A DNA stretch of 64,000 nt from Aquisalimonas sp. 2447 (GTDB taxonomy: Bacteria > Pseudomonadota > Gammaproteobacteria > Nitrococcales > Aquisalimonadaceae). The position numbers and the translations under genes were made by a program. A model generated the notes under the pieces. It did not search any database and was not told the DNA's origin. It saw only the letters and a program-made list of their open reading frames with translations. Within the stretch, counting starts at the first letter, position 1. Each line of letters opens with the position of its first letter. Shown here piece after piece: positions 34,704 to 43,837 of the stretch. Location of the stretch: NCBI RefSeq assembly GCF_012044895.1, contig NZ_CP050695.1, positions 3,440,501 to 3,504,500 of the forward strand, written 5' to 3'.

Positions 34704-35739
34704 GCAACACGCGACCTGTGTCTGCGGTAATCGACTGTTCTTCGAGAATACCGCCTGTCTGGCCTGCGGCAGAACCCTGGGGTTCGTCCCTGAAACCGTG
34801 CGGCTACACCCGCTCGAGCCGCACGGTGATCACTGGCAACCCGCGGAGAGTGACGGTCACACACCCCTGCGCCAGTGCGCGAATCGCCATACCGCAGCTA
34901 CATGCAACTGGATGCTGCCGGCGGATGCGGATGGGCGCCTCTGCCGGGCGTGCCGCCTGAGCCGCGTGATCCCGGACCAGGCGGTGCCGGGAAATCAGCG
35001 CCGCTGGCACACCATGGAGCGGGCCAAGCGACATCTGGTATACGGCCTGCTGCGGCTGCATCTGCCCGTGGAGGACCGTGACAGCGCCGAGACCCCGGGG
35101 CTGGCATTTGACTTCAAGGAGGACATGGCCGACGGCACACCAGTGCTCACGGGACACGCCGGCGGCGTGATCACCATCAACATTGCCGAGGCGGACGGTG
35201 ATCGACGCGAGAGCATGCGCCTGGCCATGGGCGAGCCGTACCGCACAGTCCTGGGACATCTGCGCCATGAAAGCGGCCATTACTACTGGGAGCGCCTGGT
35301 TCGCGGCACCGGTTGGCACCAGGGTTTTCGCGAGCGCTTCGGCGACGAAACCGCCGACTACGCCGCGGCACTCCGCCGCCATCACCACACACCCGACGAA
35401 CACTGGCGCGACCATTACATCAGCGCCTACGCCAGCGCTCACCCCTGGGAAGACTGGGCGGAAACCTGGGCGCATTACCTGCACCTGCGGGACACGCTGG
35501 AGACGGCCGCCGACCTGGGACTAATAGAGGCCGATGCGGAACAGTACCGTCGTTTCCGCGCCAGCAACACGGATTTCCGCCAGTTGCTGGGCGAATGGAT
35601 GCGGCTCACCGTGATCATGAATTCCCTGGCGCGCAGTGTCGGCGCACCGGACACCTACCCGTTCTCACTGAACCCGGCGGTGTGCAGCAAACTGGAGTTC
35701 GTCCACGGCGTGGTCCACGCGGCGGGCATGGAGGACTGA
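34702..35739 (+). CDS. Putative zinc-binding metallopeptidase with N-terminal zinc ribbon
   Basis: 345 residues from ATG 34702 (GTG 34696 also possible; AGGGTG just upstream). It starts with a zinc ribbon (CVCGNRLFFENTACLACGRT) and a second cysteine set (CANRH, CNWML, CRACRL). The large C-terminal domain has the zincin-like motif VLGHLRHESGHYYWERLV, that is HExxH, followed by HPWEDWAETWAHYLH. This is the bacterial zinc-ribbon metallopeptidase family (DUF2248-like). The gene converges on the Anbu-type proteasome gene, 12 bases apart; a joint proteolytic role is inference. Confidence 0.8.
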   Translation: MQHATCVCGNRLFFENTACLACGRTLGFVPETVRLHPLEPHGDHWQPAESDGHTPLRQCANRHTAATCNWMLPADADGRLCRACRLSRVIPDQAVPGNQRRWHTMERAKRHLVYGLLRLHLPVEDRDSAETPGLAFDFKEDMADGTPVLTGHAGGVITINIAEADGDRRESMRLAMGEPYRTVLGHLRHESGHYYWERLVRGTGWHQGFRERFGDETADYAAALRRHHHTPDEHWRDHYISAYASAHPWEDWAETWAHYLHLRDTLETAADLGLIEADAEQYRRFRASNTDFRQLLGEWMRLTVIMNSLARSVGAPDTYPFSLNPAVCSKLEFVHGVVHAAGMED

Positions 35740-35751
35740 CCGCCCCCGACC

Positions 35752-36483
35752 TCAGGATTTCTCCCAGTCAAACCGCGGCAGATCGTCGAAAATACGCCGC
35801 AGGCCGTCGCCCCACTGCTTACGGATGGAGGCGAAATAGGGGGAGTTCATCTTGTAGCGCAGCGCCTGGGGATGCTCCAGGGAATCCCGCCGGTAGAGCA
35901 TCAGATCCAGGGGCGGCCCCACGGAGAGGTTGCTGCGCATGGTGGAATCGATGGAGACCAGCGCACAGCGCGCGGCATCCTCCAGGGAGGTGGAGCGGGT
36001 AATGATCCGATCCAGGATAGGTTTGCCATACTTGGTCTCGCCGATCTGCAGGAACGGTTGTTCATCAGAGCAGGTGATGTAGTTGCCCTGGGGATAGACG
36101 AGAAACAGGCTCGGCGGTTCATCGCCGATCTGGCCACCGACAATGAAGGTGGCCTCCAGGGACACGCCCCCTGCGCTCTGGCCCTCGGGCCTGTGGCGCT
36201 GCTGGATCTGCTGGCTGATCTGGCCGACGTAGTCCGCCGCCTGGGCCAGATGGTCGACCTCCCGCAGTGGCCCACCCTGGTCGCTCTCCCGCTGCAAGCG
36301 GCTCACCACCGACTGGGTGGTGGCGAGATTGCCGGCACTCAGCAACACCAGTACGCGATCCCCCTCCCAGATGAACGGGTGCAGCTTGGGATAGGTGTTG
36401 ATGTGGTCGACGCCGGCGTTGGTGCGGGAGTCCGCCGCGAACACGAGCCCGGCATCCACGGCCGCGGCAAGGCAATAAGTCAT
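35752..36483 (-). CDS. Proteasome-type peptidase, Anbu family
   Basis: 243 residues from ATG 36483. The N-terminus MTYCLAAAVDAGLVFAADSR leaves Thr at position 2 as the expected N-terminal nucleophile, followed by TNAGVDHINTYPKLHPF and LVLLSAGNLATTQSV, the Anbu (ancestral beta subunit) signature. Anbu proteins form open helical assemblies and are usually linked to transglutaminase-like, alpha-E and ATP-grasp genes; none of those is adjacent here. The only close neighbour is the convergent zinc metallopeptidase. Confidence 0.88.
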   Translation of the reverse strand: MTYCLAAAVDAGLVFAADSRTNAGVDHINTYPKLHPFIWEGDRVLVLLSAGNLATTQSVVSRLQRESDQGGPLREVDHLAQAADYVGQISQQIQQRHRPEGQSAGGVSLEATFIVGGQIGDEPPSLFLVYPQGNYITCSDEQPFLQIGETKYGKPILDRIITRSTSLEDAARCALVSIDSTMRSNLSVGPPLDLMLYRRDSLEHPQALRYKMNSPYFASIRKQWGDGLRRIFDDLPRFDWEKS

Positions 36484-36608
36484 GGGAACCCCGTTACGAA
36501 GGCGATGGTGCCCAGTGTGCGGACAACCGTGGCGCCTGCACAAGCGAAACATTGAACAACTCCCGCGCAGCTCTGCACGAACTGTTCAGTGTTTCCCAAG
36601 TGGCAGAT

Positions 36609-37205
36609 TCAAAAGGAAACCGTGACAACACCACGCAGGTCGGCTGGCCGCCCGCCGGGTTCGCTGCTGGGCTCGGCCACCACGAGCTCCACCCCGGCAT
36701 CCAGCCAGGAGGTGATGCTCACCCCGGCCTGGAGACCCGGGACGAGCTCCAGACCACTGGCCTCATCCGGCCCCCGCACGCGGGCCATACCAATGCGCCC
36801 GCCCAGATAGAACCGCGAACCGAAATAGCGGCTAAAGCGGTAGAACAGGCCATTGCTGCGCACCCGCCGCGTTTCACCGGGTGCGATCTCCGGGCGCCGG
36901 CCGGACAGGGCGTGCTCGAACCCCAGCTCGAACAGCCAGTTGGCGCTGTCGGCTTCAGTGAGGCGGGCGCGGTAGGTGATCTGTACGGCGTTCACGGTAC
37001 CGGCATCGCCGAGGCCGTCGTCGTCATCCTCATACCACTGCACCCCGTGGGCGATCCCGACACCCCAGCGCACCTCGGCGTCCGACTCCGGCGGGTCCAG
37101 TTCCACGCGCGGCACCTGATCGGCAGCCAGCGGCGCGGCAAGAACCGCCGCAGTCAGCAGGGCGATCCGTCGGGACCATTTCAAGGCGGTGCAGCGCGTG
37201 TTCAT
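36609..37205 (-). CDS. Putative outer-membrane beta-barrel protein
   Basis: 198 residues from ATG 37205, which gives a signal peptide (WSRRIALLTAAVLAAPLAAD). The mature chain shows alternating strands such as VRWGVGIAHGVQWYEDDDDG, NAVQITYRARLTE, GLFYRFSRYFGSRFYLGGRI and GLQAGVSITSWLDAGVELVV. It ends in phenylalanine (GVVTVSF), as outer-membrane barrels do. It is a small barrel of about eight strands; no family is recognised. It lies 125 bases upstream of the Anbu gene on the same strand. Confidence 0.6.
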   Translation of the reverse strand: MNTRCTALKWSRRIALLTAAVLAAPLAADQVPRVELDPPESDAEVRWGVGIAHGVQWYEDDDDGLGDAGTVNAVQITYRARLTEADSANWLFELGFEHALSGRRPEIAPGETRRVRSNGLFYRFSRYFGSRFYLGGRIGMARVRGPDEASGLELVPGLQAGVSITSWLDAGVELVVAEPSSEPGGRPADLRGVVTVSF

Positions 37206-37316
37206 GCGGCCGGATTGTGTGCCAGCCCCGCGTCTGGGGCAAGCACCATCCGCAGTCGGATACGGACTCATCGTGTAGAATTCTGGCACTGGGCGATACA
37301 CGGATAAGGACTCCCC

Positions 37317-38984
37317 ATGGCGAACTCTTCGAGCCCGTCAGCCGGCCTGACCGCGCTGCCCGAGTGGCAGGCGTTGCGCGAGCACGGCGGGGAACTCCGC
37401 AACCAGCGCATCCGTGACCTCTTCCGCGATGATCCCGCGCGTTTCCAGCACTTCAGCCTGGAGCAGGGTCGGCTGCTGCTGGATTACTCCAAGAACCTGG
37501 TCACCACGGAGACCATGCAGCATCTGCGTGCACTGGCGGACCGGCAGGACCTCGCCGGCTGGATCGAGCGGCTGTTCGCGGGTGAACCGGTGAACAGCAC
37601 CGAGAACCGTGCGGCCATGCACATGGCCCTGCGCAACCGCGGCAACGGCGCCATGTACGTGGGTGGGCGCGATGTCATGCCGGACGTGCAGCGGGAACTC
37701 ACCCGCATGCGGCTGTTCGTCAACCGCCTGCACCGGGGCGAGTACCGGGGCTGTACCGGGCGGGTGATCACCGACGTGGTCAACATCGGTGTCGGTGGCT
37801 CGGACCTGGGCGCGGTGATGGCCACCGAGGCGCTGGCGCCTTACCGCACCAACGCCATTCGCCTGCACTTTGTCAGCAGCATCGACGGCGTCCACGTCAC
37901 CGACGTGCTGGAACGGGTGAACCCCAAGACCACACTGTTCATTATCTCGTCAAAATCGTTCACCACCCTGGACACCATGACCAATGCGCGCACGGCCCTG
38001 GAGTGGTTCCGGCGCCAGGTAGCCGACGAGACGGCGATTCAGCACCATTTCCTCGGGGTATCGGCCAATGACGCCGCCATGGCGGCCTACGGCATTGCAG
38101 AGGAAAACCGGTTCCGGGTCTGGGATTGGGTGGGTGGACGCTACTCACTGACATCGGCGGTAGGCCTGCCGCTGGCCATCGCCGTGGGCATGAAGCACTT
38201 CGAGGCCATGCTGGAGGGCTGCTATCGCATGGACCAGCACTTCCGCACGGCGCCGTGGGCAGAGAACCTGCCGGTGATCCTCGGGCTGCTGGGGGTGTGG
38301 TACACCAATTTCCTGGGGGCCTCGGGCCACGTGGTGCTGCCCTACGATCACCGGCTCAACCGCTTTCCCGCCTATCTCCAGCAACTGGAAATGGAGAGCA
38401 ACGGCAAGTGCGTCACCCGCGACGGCGAGCCGGTGGACTACGATACCGGCGCCCTCGTCTGGGGCGAGGTGGGGCCCAATGCCCAGCACTCGTTCTACCA
38501 GCTTCTGCACCAGGGCACGCGCCCGGTGATTGCGGATTTCCTCGCGCCGGCCCACGGCTCGGCGGAGTACCCGGAGCACCACGAACTGGCACTGGCCAAC
38601 TGCTTCGCCCAGACCCGGGCGCTCATGGAAGGGCAGAGCGCCGACCAGGCGCGGCAGGAGATGGCCGCCTCCGGCATGTCCGAGGCCCAGATCGAGCAGG
38701 CCGTGCCGCACAAGGTCCATCCCGGCAACAAGCCCAGCAACACCCTGCTGTTCCAGCGGCTGGACCCTGCCACCCTGGGTGAACTGGTGGCACTGTATGA
38801 GCACAAGGTGTTCGTACAGAGCGTCATCTGGGGTATCAACGCCTTCGACCAATGGGGCGTGGAACTTGGCAAAAAACTGGCCAAGGAGATGCTTCCGGCG
38901 GTCACCGGCGAGCGGGATGCAGCGGATGCAGACCCCTCCACCCGCGGCCTGCTGGACTATCTGCACCGGCAGACAAACCAGTGA
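37317..38984 (+). CDS. pgi: Glucose-6-phosphate isomerase
   Basis: 555 residues; AAGGA lies 7 bases before ATG 37317. Motifs in order: VNIGVGGSDLGAVMATEAL, TLFIISSKSFTTLDTMTNAR (phosphate loop), WVGGRYSLTSAVGLPLAIAV, and the C-terminal signature run with VHPGNKPSNTLLFQRL and QSVIWGINAFDQWGVELGKK. It interconverts glucose-6-P and fructose-6-P. It is followed 82 bases later by galU, so the pair may feed nucleotide-sugar synthesis. Confidence 0.96.
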   Translation: MANSSSPSAGLTALPEWQALREHGGELRNQRIRDLFRDDPARFQHFSLEQGRLLLDYSKNLVTTETMQHLRALADRQDLAGWIERLFAGEPVNSTENRAAMHMALRNRGNGAMYVGGRDVMPDVQRELTRMRLFVNRLHRGEYRGCTGRVITDVVNIGVGGSDLGAVMATEALAPYRTNAIRLHFVSSIDGVHVTDVLERVNPKTTLFIISSKSFTTLDTMTNARTALEWFRRQVADETAIQHHFLGVSANDAAMAAYGIAEENRFRVWDWVGGRYSLTSAVGLPLAIAVGMKHFEAMLEGCYRMDQHFRTAPWAENLPVILGLLGVWYTNFLGASGHVVLPYDHRLNRFPAYLQQLEMESNGKCVTRDGEPVDYDTGALVWGEVGPNAQHSFYQLLHQGTRPVIADFLAPAHGSAEYPEHHELALANCFAQTRALMEGQSADQARQEMAASGMSEAQIEQAVPHKVHPGNKPSNTLLFQRLDPATLGELVALYEHKVFVQSVIWGINAFDQWGVELGKKLAKEMLPAVTGERDAADADPSTRGLLDYLHRQTNQ

Positions 38985-39066
38985 ACCACCGTTGCGTCAG
39001 CAATCATGACGCCGTATGTTCCCGGTCATTCGGGCAATGGCAAACGAACCACGAAAGGACGCTTCC

Positions 39067-39942
39067 ATGACTCAACGCATCCGCAAGGTCGTCTTCCCCG
39101 TCGCCGGCCTCGGCACCCGTTTCCTGCCCGCCACCAAGGCGAGCCCCAAGGAGATGCTGCCGGTGGTGGACAAGCCTCTGATCCAGTACGCCGTGGAGGA
39201 AGCCGTCGCTGCCGGTGCGGACACCCTGATCTTCGTCACCGGTCGCACCAAGCGCGCCATCGAGGACCACTTCGACAAGGCCTACGAACTGGAAGTCGAG
39301 CTGCAGGCGAAGAACAAGCTGCGCATGCTGGAACTGGTGCGCAGCACCGTCCCGGAAGGCATCAACTGCATCTATATCCGCCAGGGCGAGGCGCTGGGCC
39401 TCGGCCATGCCGTGCTTTGCGCCCAGCCCATTGTCGGCAATGACCCGTTTGGCGTGATCCTGGCCGACGACCTGATCGACGGCCAGGGCGAGAAAGTGAT
39501 GTCGCAGATGGTGCGGGAGTTCGACGATCACCAGTGCTCGCTCCTGGGTGTCGAACGGGTGCCGAAGGAAGAGACCGGGAGCTACGGCGTGGTCAGCGCG
39601 CAGGAGTTTGCCGACGGCGTGTCCGCCGTGGACGCCATCGTCGAGAAGCCCGACCCTGCTGAAGCGCCATCCAATCTTGCCGTGGTGGGACGCTATGTGT
39701 TCACTGCCGGCATTTTCGACAAGCTGCGGGAGACGAAACCCGACCCCAAGGGAGAGATCCAGCTCACCGACGCCATCTCCAGCCTGCTGGCCGATGAACG
39801 CGTGCTTGCCCACGAATTCAAGGGCAAGCGCTACGACTGCGGCAGCAAGCTGGGCTACCTCAAGGCGACCGTGGAGTATGGACTCCAGCATCCCGAGCTG
39901 GGGGCGGCGTTCGCCGAATACCTCGAGTCACGCCAGGGCTGA
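39067..39942 (+). CDS. galU: UTP-glucose-1-phosphate uridylyltransferase
   Basis: 291 residues from ATG 39067 with AAAGGA upstream; the in-frame ATG at 39016 has no ribosome site. The nucleotide-binding N-terminus reads [20 protein letters not shown] then [20 protein letters not shown]. Further pieces are [15 protein letters not shown] and [15 protein letters not shown]. Product UDP-glucose is the substrate of Ugd encoded at 45.8-47.2 kb. Confidence 0.95.
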   Translation: MTQRIRKVVFPVAGLGTRFLPATKASPKEMLPVVDKPLIQYAVEEAVAAGADTLIFVTGRTKRAIEDHFDKAYELEVELQAKNKLRMLELVRSTVPEGINCIYIRQGEALGLGHAVLCAQPIVGNDPFGVILADDLIDGQGEKVMSQMVREFDDHQCSLLGVERVPKEETGSYGVVSAQEFADGVSAVDAIVEKPDPAEAPSNLAVVGRYVFTAGIFDKLRETKPDPKGEIQLTDAISSLLADERVLAHEFKGKRYDCGSKLGYLKATVEYGLQHPELGAAFAEYLESRQG

Positions 39943-40107
39943 CGGCGTCGCCGCGCTGCGACGAATATCACAGACAACCGGAGACCACGGGCACCAGTCT
40001 GTGGTGGCAGCCAAACTAACTACAAAGCGATAGTTTTGATGTGCGGACGGTAGCGGAATTACCGGCACATCCAAGGACCACAATCCCGGCAACGGAGGCC
40101 ATACACC

Positions 40108-40854
40108 GTGTACACGAGTATCGACGAGTTCCATCTCGGGCTGGTTGCCCTGTCCTATCTCATCGCCACCTTTGGTTCCCTCACCGGGCTGCTGACCTCG
40201 CGCAACATCCCTCTGGGCGGCCGCCGAATCCACTACGGCTGGCTGCTGGTATCCGCCTTCATGCTGGGCACCTACGCCATCTGGTCCATGCACTTCGTGG
40301 GTATGCTGGCGTACGACCCGGGCACGCCCATTACCTACGACACGCAGCTCACGGCGCTGTCACTGGTATTCCCCATTGTCATGATGGCCGGCGGCCTCTG
40401 GGCGGCGTACCGCTGGCGGCGCTCGCTGATCGCACTGGCCGTGGCCGCGGTAATCATGGGCTGCGGCATTGCTGCCATGCACTACACCGGCATGGCAGCA
40501 ATGCGCGTGCAGGCGGACATGCACCATGCCCACGGCCCAGTGGTGGTCTCGGTAATCATCGGCGTCGTGGCGTCCTTCGCGGCGCTGTACATCGTGCGCG
40601 AATTCAAGGGTGTCCTGCGCTACGCCTGCGCACCGGTGATGGGGCTGGCGGTATGCGCCCTGCACTACACCGGCATGGCGGGGCTGGTGCTGGAGCCCCG
40701 GGAGATGGACATCAACTATTTCGAGGGGGCAGTGACCTCGCCGCAAATGCTGTTCCTGATTGCAGTGAGCATGACCTCTGCCGTGGTGCTCAGCGTCTAC
40801 CTGTACTGGTGGCAGGAGGACCGCTGGCAGCGCCAGGCCCGCCGGGCGCGCTGA
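40108..40854 (+). CDS. MHYT-domain integral membrane sensor protein
   Basis: 248 residues from GTG 40108, with GGAGG about 9 bases upstream. Seven membrane segments carry the three MHYT repeats: IWSMHFVGMLAY, IAAMHYTGMAAM and CALHYTGMAGL, whose Met/His residues are proposed to bind copper or sense O2/NO/CO. Most MHYT proteins are fused to GGDEF/EAL or kinase domains; this one ends after the seventh segment with a short basic tail, so it is a stand-alone sensor or metal-binding module. Confidence 0.85.
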   Translation: MYTSIDEFHLGLVALSYLIATFGSLTGLLTSRNIPLGGRRIHYGWLLVSAFMLGTYAIWSMHFVGMLAYDPGTPITYDTQLTALSLVFPIVMMAGGLWAAYRWRRSLIALAVAAVIMGCGIAAMHYTGMAAMRVQADMHHAHGPVVVSVIIGVVASFAALYIVREFKGVLRYACAPVMGLAVCALHYTGMAGLVLEPREMDINYFEGAVTSPQMLFLIAVSMTSAVVLSVYLYWWQEDRWQRQARRAR

Positions 40855-41158
40855 GCAGGCCCGGCGGACGTTGGAGAGGCCGCGGCTTTGCGGGGCCTTG
40901 CAACGGTGCATCAATATGCACCGTTGTGCGGCGGATGCCTAATAGGCCCTTCCCGGCCATAGAGCCGTAGGGTGAACCTTCAGGTCCACCGTTGCGGCCT
41001 CCGATGGGCCGCCTTGGCTTGCATGTCGGGGGAAGGCGGACCTTGAAGGTCCGCCCTACGTCCCTCTCCCGGCTTCCGGACGCTCCCGGCCGGCGTGGGC
41101 TGAAGCCGCTCCTGTGGCAGGGGGGATCCCCGGGCCACGATAGCGGAGCCGTCCCCGT
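40855..41158. other. Intergenic region filled by REP units
   Basis: About 300 bases between the convergent MHYT gene and cysQ. Apart from the repeats at 40902-41060 and a degenerate family-C unit near 41095-41118, I see nothing. Confidence 0.6.
40902..41060. repeat. Degenerate family-B REP and family-A REPIN
   Basis: ACGGTGCATCAATATGCACC at 40902-40925 is a degenerate B unit. The A doublet spans 40966-40990 and 41035-41060; its spacer contains the conserved core GCCGCCTTGGCTTGCATGTC. Confidence 0.8.
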
Positions 41159-41920
<762 letters not shown>

Positions 41921-41949
41921 GATTGTTCTCTTCTCTAGAACAGGGAGAA

Positions 41950-42003
41950 GGTGGACGTAAACGTCCACCCTACAGCATGGCAGAGACCGTCGGTCCGCCC
42001 TAC
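41950..42003. repeat. REP units between cysQ and sat-cysC
   Basis: GGTGGACGTAAACGTCCACC then CTAC at 41950-41973, and a half unit CGGTCCGCCCTACG at 41990-42003. They lie inside a same-strand gene run. Confidence 0.65.
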
Positions 42004-42029
42004 GAGGGTCTCCCTGCGGATCATCCCGT

Positions 42030-43760
42030 TCAATCCAGGTCGATGTAGCCCTGCTTCTCCAGGTGCAGGATCACCTGCTGGGCCAGTTCGTCGGCAGAGT
42101 AGCGGGAGGTGTCCACCACCACTTCGGCCTGCTCCGGCTCCTCGTAGGGGTCGTCGATGCCGGTGAACTGCTTGATCTGCCCGGCGCGCGCCTTGGCGTA
42201 CAGACCCTTGCGGTCACGCTCCTCGCACACCTCCAGCGGCGTGGCCACATAGACCTCGACGAAACCGCCACCCTGGCTGACCATCTCGCGGACCTCCCGG
42301 CGGGTGGCCCGATACGGCGCGATGGGGGCACAGATGGCAACGCCGCCGTTCTTGGTGATCTCGCTGGCAACGAAACCAATGCGGCGGATGTTGATCTCCC
42401 GGTGCTCCTTGGAGAAGCCCAGCTCACTGGACAGGTGCTTGCGCACCAGGTCGCCGTCGAGCAGGGTCACCGGCCGGGTGCCCTGCTCCATGAGCTTGGC
42501 CATGAGCACGTTGGCTATGGTGGACTTGCCGGAGCCGGACAGGCCGGTGAAAAAGACCGTAAAGCCCTGCTTCTTCTTCGGCGGGAAGGCCTGACGCAGG
42601 CGCGTGATCACTTCCGGGTAGGAGAACCAGTCCGGCAGGTCCAGGCCTTCCTTCAGACGCCGGCGCAGTTCGGTGCCGGAGATGTTCAGCACCCGGGAGC
42701 CTTCCGGCACCTCGGAGCGGGGCACGTACTGGGCCAGATCCTCCACGAACACCATTTCTTCGAAGGGCTGCATGACAATACCCAGTTCGTCCTGGTACGC
42801 GCGTACCAGTTCCTGGGCGTCATAGGGGCCGTAGAAGTCCTCGCCCTGGCTGTTCTTGCCCGGGCCGGCGTGATCGCGGCCGACGATGAAACGCGAGCAG
42901 CCGTGGTTCTTGCGGATGATGGCGTGCCACACCGCTTCTCGCGGCCCGCCCATGCGCATGGCCAGGGGCAGCAGGCTGAGCTGGGTGGTCTGCTCGGGAA
43001 AGTGCTTGATGACTTCCTGGTAGCAGCGCACGCGCACGAAGTAGTCCACGTCCCCGGGCTTGGTCATGCCCACCACCGGGTGGATCAGCAGGTTGGCCTC
43101 GCCCTTCTGGGAGGCGCGCTTGGCCAGTTCCACATGGGCACGATGCATGGGGTTGCGGGTCTGGAACGCCACCACGTTGGTCCAGCCCATCTTGGCGAAC
43201 CACTCGCGCAGCTCCCTGGGAGAGTGGCGCAGGTGCTTGAAGGTATGGTGCGGGGGCGCCTCGATGCCCTCCAGGGGCCCGCCCAGGTAGACGGGACTGG
43301 TCTGGTGGAACAGCCGGAAGACTTCCGGATGGGCCTCGTCTGCGGCGCCGTAGACCTGCTCCGCCTGTCGGCGGAAATCGGGCCGGTAGAGGTCGTCCAC
43401 GGTCATGATGGCCAGTACCATGCCCTCCGGGTGGCGCAGAGCGATGCGCGACCCCGGCTTGATGCTGCCGGCAAAGTCCTCGGTGACATCCAGGTTGATG
43501 GGGATGGGCCACAGGGTGCCGTCGGCCAGGCGCATGTCGGCGCAGACGCTGTCGTAATCCTTCTCCCGCAGGAAGCCGTCCAGGGGCGAGAAGCCGCCGT
43601 TGAGCAGCAATTCGATGTCACACACCTGCCGGTCGGTGAGATCCCAGGAGGGCAGATCCCGGGCCTCCTCGCGGAGCTTGGCGGCGCGGTCGGAATCCAC
43701 CAGCAGCTCCTTGAGGGTGCCGCCGTGGGGCGGGGTGAGGTCCTTGTGGGTGTCAGACAT
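42030..43760 (-). CDS. Bifunctional sulfate adenylyltransferase / APS kinase
   Basis: 576 residues from ATG 43760. The N-terminal ~385 residues are a Sat-type ATP sulfurylase with the HxxH region FQTRNPMHRAHVELAKRA and IVGRDHAGPGKNSQGEDFYG. The C-terminal ~185 residues are APS kinase with P-loop FFTGLSGSGKSTIANVLMAK, DGDLVRKHLSSELGF and ATRREVREM. It turns sulfate into PAPS in one polypeptide and replaces the separate CysD/CysN and CysC proteins of enteric bacteria. Neighbours: the SLC13 permease upstream, cysQ downstream, all minus strand. Confidence 0.93.
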   Translation of the reverse strand: MSDTHKDLTPPHGGTLKELLVDSDRAAKLREEARDLPSWDLTDRQVCDIELLLNGGFSPLDGFLREKDYDSVCADMRLADGTLWPIPINLDVTEDFAGSIKPGSRIALRHPEGMVLAIMTVDDLYRPDFRRQAEQVYGAADEAHPEVFRLFHQTSPVYLGGPLEGIEAPPHHTFKHLRHSPRELREWFAKMGWTNVVAFQTRNPMHRAHVELAKRASQKGEANLLIHPVVGMTKPGDVDYFVRVRCYQEVIKHFPEQTTQLSLLPLAMRMGGPREAVWHAIIRKNHGCSRFIVGRDHAGPGKNSQGEDFYGPYDAQELVRAYQDELGIVMQPFEEMVFVEDLAQYVPRSEVPEGSRVLNISGTELRRRLKEGLDLPDWFSYPEVITRLRQAFPPKKKQGFTVFFTGLSGSGKSTIANVLMAKLMEQGTRPVTLLDGDLVRKHLSSELGFSKEHREINIRRIGFVASEITKNGGVAICAPIAPYRATRREVREMVSQGGGFVEVYVATPLEVCEERDRKGLYAKARAGQIKQFTGIDDPYEEPEQAEVVVDTSRYSADELAQQVILHLEKQGYIDLD

Positions 43761-43837
43761 TGGCTTGTACCTCATTGCAGCATTTATGAAAACGGTTCGC
43801 CGCGCGTGGCGCGCAGGCGAAAGATCGGGCCCTGGTC

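Noticed and set aside
37280-37300. CTGGCAC before pgi as a sigma-54 promoter
   Set aside because: The -12 GC element is not at the required spacing.
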